Of a stretch of 7,765 nt of DNA, positions 6,989 to 7,765 are shown in pieces. Every line of letters begins with the position of its first letter. Position 1 is the stretch's first letter. The DNA is from Putridiphycobacter sp965367695 (lineage in GTDB: Bacteria > Bacteroidota > Bacteroidia > Flavobacteriales_D > Crocinitomicaceae): the NCBI GenBank assembly GCA_965367695.1, contig CBDUKB010000147.1, positions 1 to 7,765 of the forward strand, read 5' to 3'. A program made the position numbers and the translations under genes. The notes under the pieces were generated by a model, which saw nothing but the letters and a program-made list of their open reading frames with translations, had not been told where the DNA came from and did not search any database.

Positions 6989-7765
6989 ATGACTTCACGA
7001 AACCTACTTGTTCCCCACGATTTTACAAGTGCTGCTGATGTTGCACTTACCTATGCAGTTTCATTAGCAAAAAAATTGAGTGCCGAAATTAACTTAATAC
7101 ATATTGTAAAGGAAAGCAAGGATGTGAATAAATCCAATGTCAAGTTGGAGGAGATAATAAAGAACTTAGGTATAAAAAATAATGAAGTAAAAGTTAATCC
7201 TGTTGTAAGAATTGGAGATATATTTTCCGACATCTCCTCAGCAGGAAAGGAATTACATTCTTCAATAGTTATTATGGGAACACATGGTGCAAAAGGAATG
7301 CAACGTGTTTTTGGAAGTTTTGCTATTAAGATAATTACTTCCACACACATTCCGTTTATCATTGTTCAAAAGGATTATAAACCAACAGAATTAGAAAAAA
7401 TTGTTGTTCCGATTGATGTCTCAAAAGAAAGCTTACAAGTAGAACAAGTTGTGTCAGCTGTTGCAAAAAAATCTGATGCAGAAGTTTTTGTAATTGCGGA
7501 AAACCACCAGGATACCGCATTAAAAATCAAAGTTGCGGTTCACTTTAAAGTAATTACTGAGCAATTTGATTCAGTTGGTGTAAAATATCAAACAGAATCA
7601 ATTAAAAAATTAGCGGCGAAAGAAATCATGGATTACACAACTAAAGTCAATGGTGATTTAATTGGAATTGCTTATCACACTGATAGTATACTACCTCAAT
7701 TTGACAGAATTTTTCAAGATTTAATTACGAACGACGAAAAAATTCCAGTATTAATTATAAACGCT
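6989..7765 (+). CDS. Tandem-domain universal stress protein (UspA family), 3' end cut by window
   Basis: An open frame of 259 codons that reaches the window edge. Domain 1 (about 1-130) starts with the family strand RNLLVPHDFTSAAD, where the Asp is the usual nucleotide-contacting residue, and carries IVIMGTHGAKGMQRVFGS (93-110), followed by IPFIIVQ. Domain 2 (about 135-259) starts LEKIVVPIDVS and ends in KIPVLIINA, the normal final strand, so few residues are probably missing. Domain 2 lacks the glycine-rich nucleotide loop. In domain 1 the spacing is G-2x-G-8x-GS, one residue shorter than the classic G-2x-G-9x-G(S/T). Known for the family: cytoplasmic stress-response proteins, some of which bind ATP. 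Here ATP binding through domain 1 is possible but not certain, and domain 2 probably serves dimer or structural roles. No Shine-Dalgarno is visible upstream, as is normal in Bacteroidota. The ATG at 6989 fits the family N terminus. It is divergent from the adhesin and not in its operon. Confidence 0.92.
   Translation, partial: MTSRNLLVPHDFTSAADVALTYAVSLAKKLSAEINLIHIVKESKDVNKSNVKLEEIIKNLGIKNNEVKVNPVVRIGDIFSDISSAGKELHSSIVIMGTHGAKGMQRVFGSFAIKIITSTHIPFIIVQKDYKPTELEKIVVPIDVSKESLQVEQVVSAVAKKSDAEVFVIAENHQDTALKIKVAVHFKVITEQFDSVGVKYQTESIKKLAAKEIMDYTTKVNGDLIGIAYHTDSILPQFDRIFQDLITNDEKIPVLIINA

Noticed and set aside
7051..7362. Minus-strand open frame of 103 codons
   Set aside because: It is antisense to the universal stress protein, whose family motifs on the plus strand are clear.

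Overview
The window looks like part of a low-GC genome from the phylum Bacteroidota, probably the order Flavobacteriales. The main reasons are a C-terminal type B sorting domain of the type IX secretion system (the CHU_C / gliding motility-associated family), AT-rich start regions without a Shine-Dalgarno sequence, and a Bacteroidota-style tandem universal stress protein. The taxonomic call is an inference from these family traits. No rRNA, tRNA, CRISPR array, insertion sequence or riboswitch was recognised.

Layout. Positions 1-6429, on the minus strand, are one continuous reading frame of 2143 codons that starts with a Sec signal peptide and runs off the left edge. It probably lacks only its last few codons. 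In protein order it holds: a signal peptide (residues 1-20); an IgGFc-binding-type N-terminal domain (about 21-477); sixteen tandem Ig-like/PKD-like repeats of 85-90 residues (478-1889), here named R1 to R16 from N to C terminus; two PKD-like domains (about 1890-2050); and the type IX sorting domain (about 2055-2143). Positions 6430-6988 are an AT-rich divergent intergenic region with no gene that I can support. Positions 6989-7765, on the plus strand, encode a tandem-domain universal stress protein that also runs off the window, again probably just short of its stop codon.

Biology. The large protein is most likely a secreted or surface-attached, stalk-like adhesin. It would pass the inner membrane through Sec, cross the outer membrane through the type IX system, and present a binding head on a long rod of disulfide-stabilised beta-sandwich domains. 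The stress protein is transcribed away from it, and nothing in the sequence ties the two functionally.

The most notable material is the internal structure of the repeat rod. A 1412-residue stretch contains one lysine and no arginine or histidine. Seven consecutive repeats (R2-R8) are all exactly 264 bp, while R1 and R9-R16 vary from 255 to 270 bp. R9-R10 and R11-R12 appear to be copies of a two-repeat unit, R14 and R15 look like a more local duplication, and R2 and R7 share a short, nearly identical DNA patch exactly five repeat lengths apart. I see no new enzymatic or defence system here.
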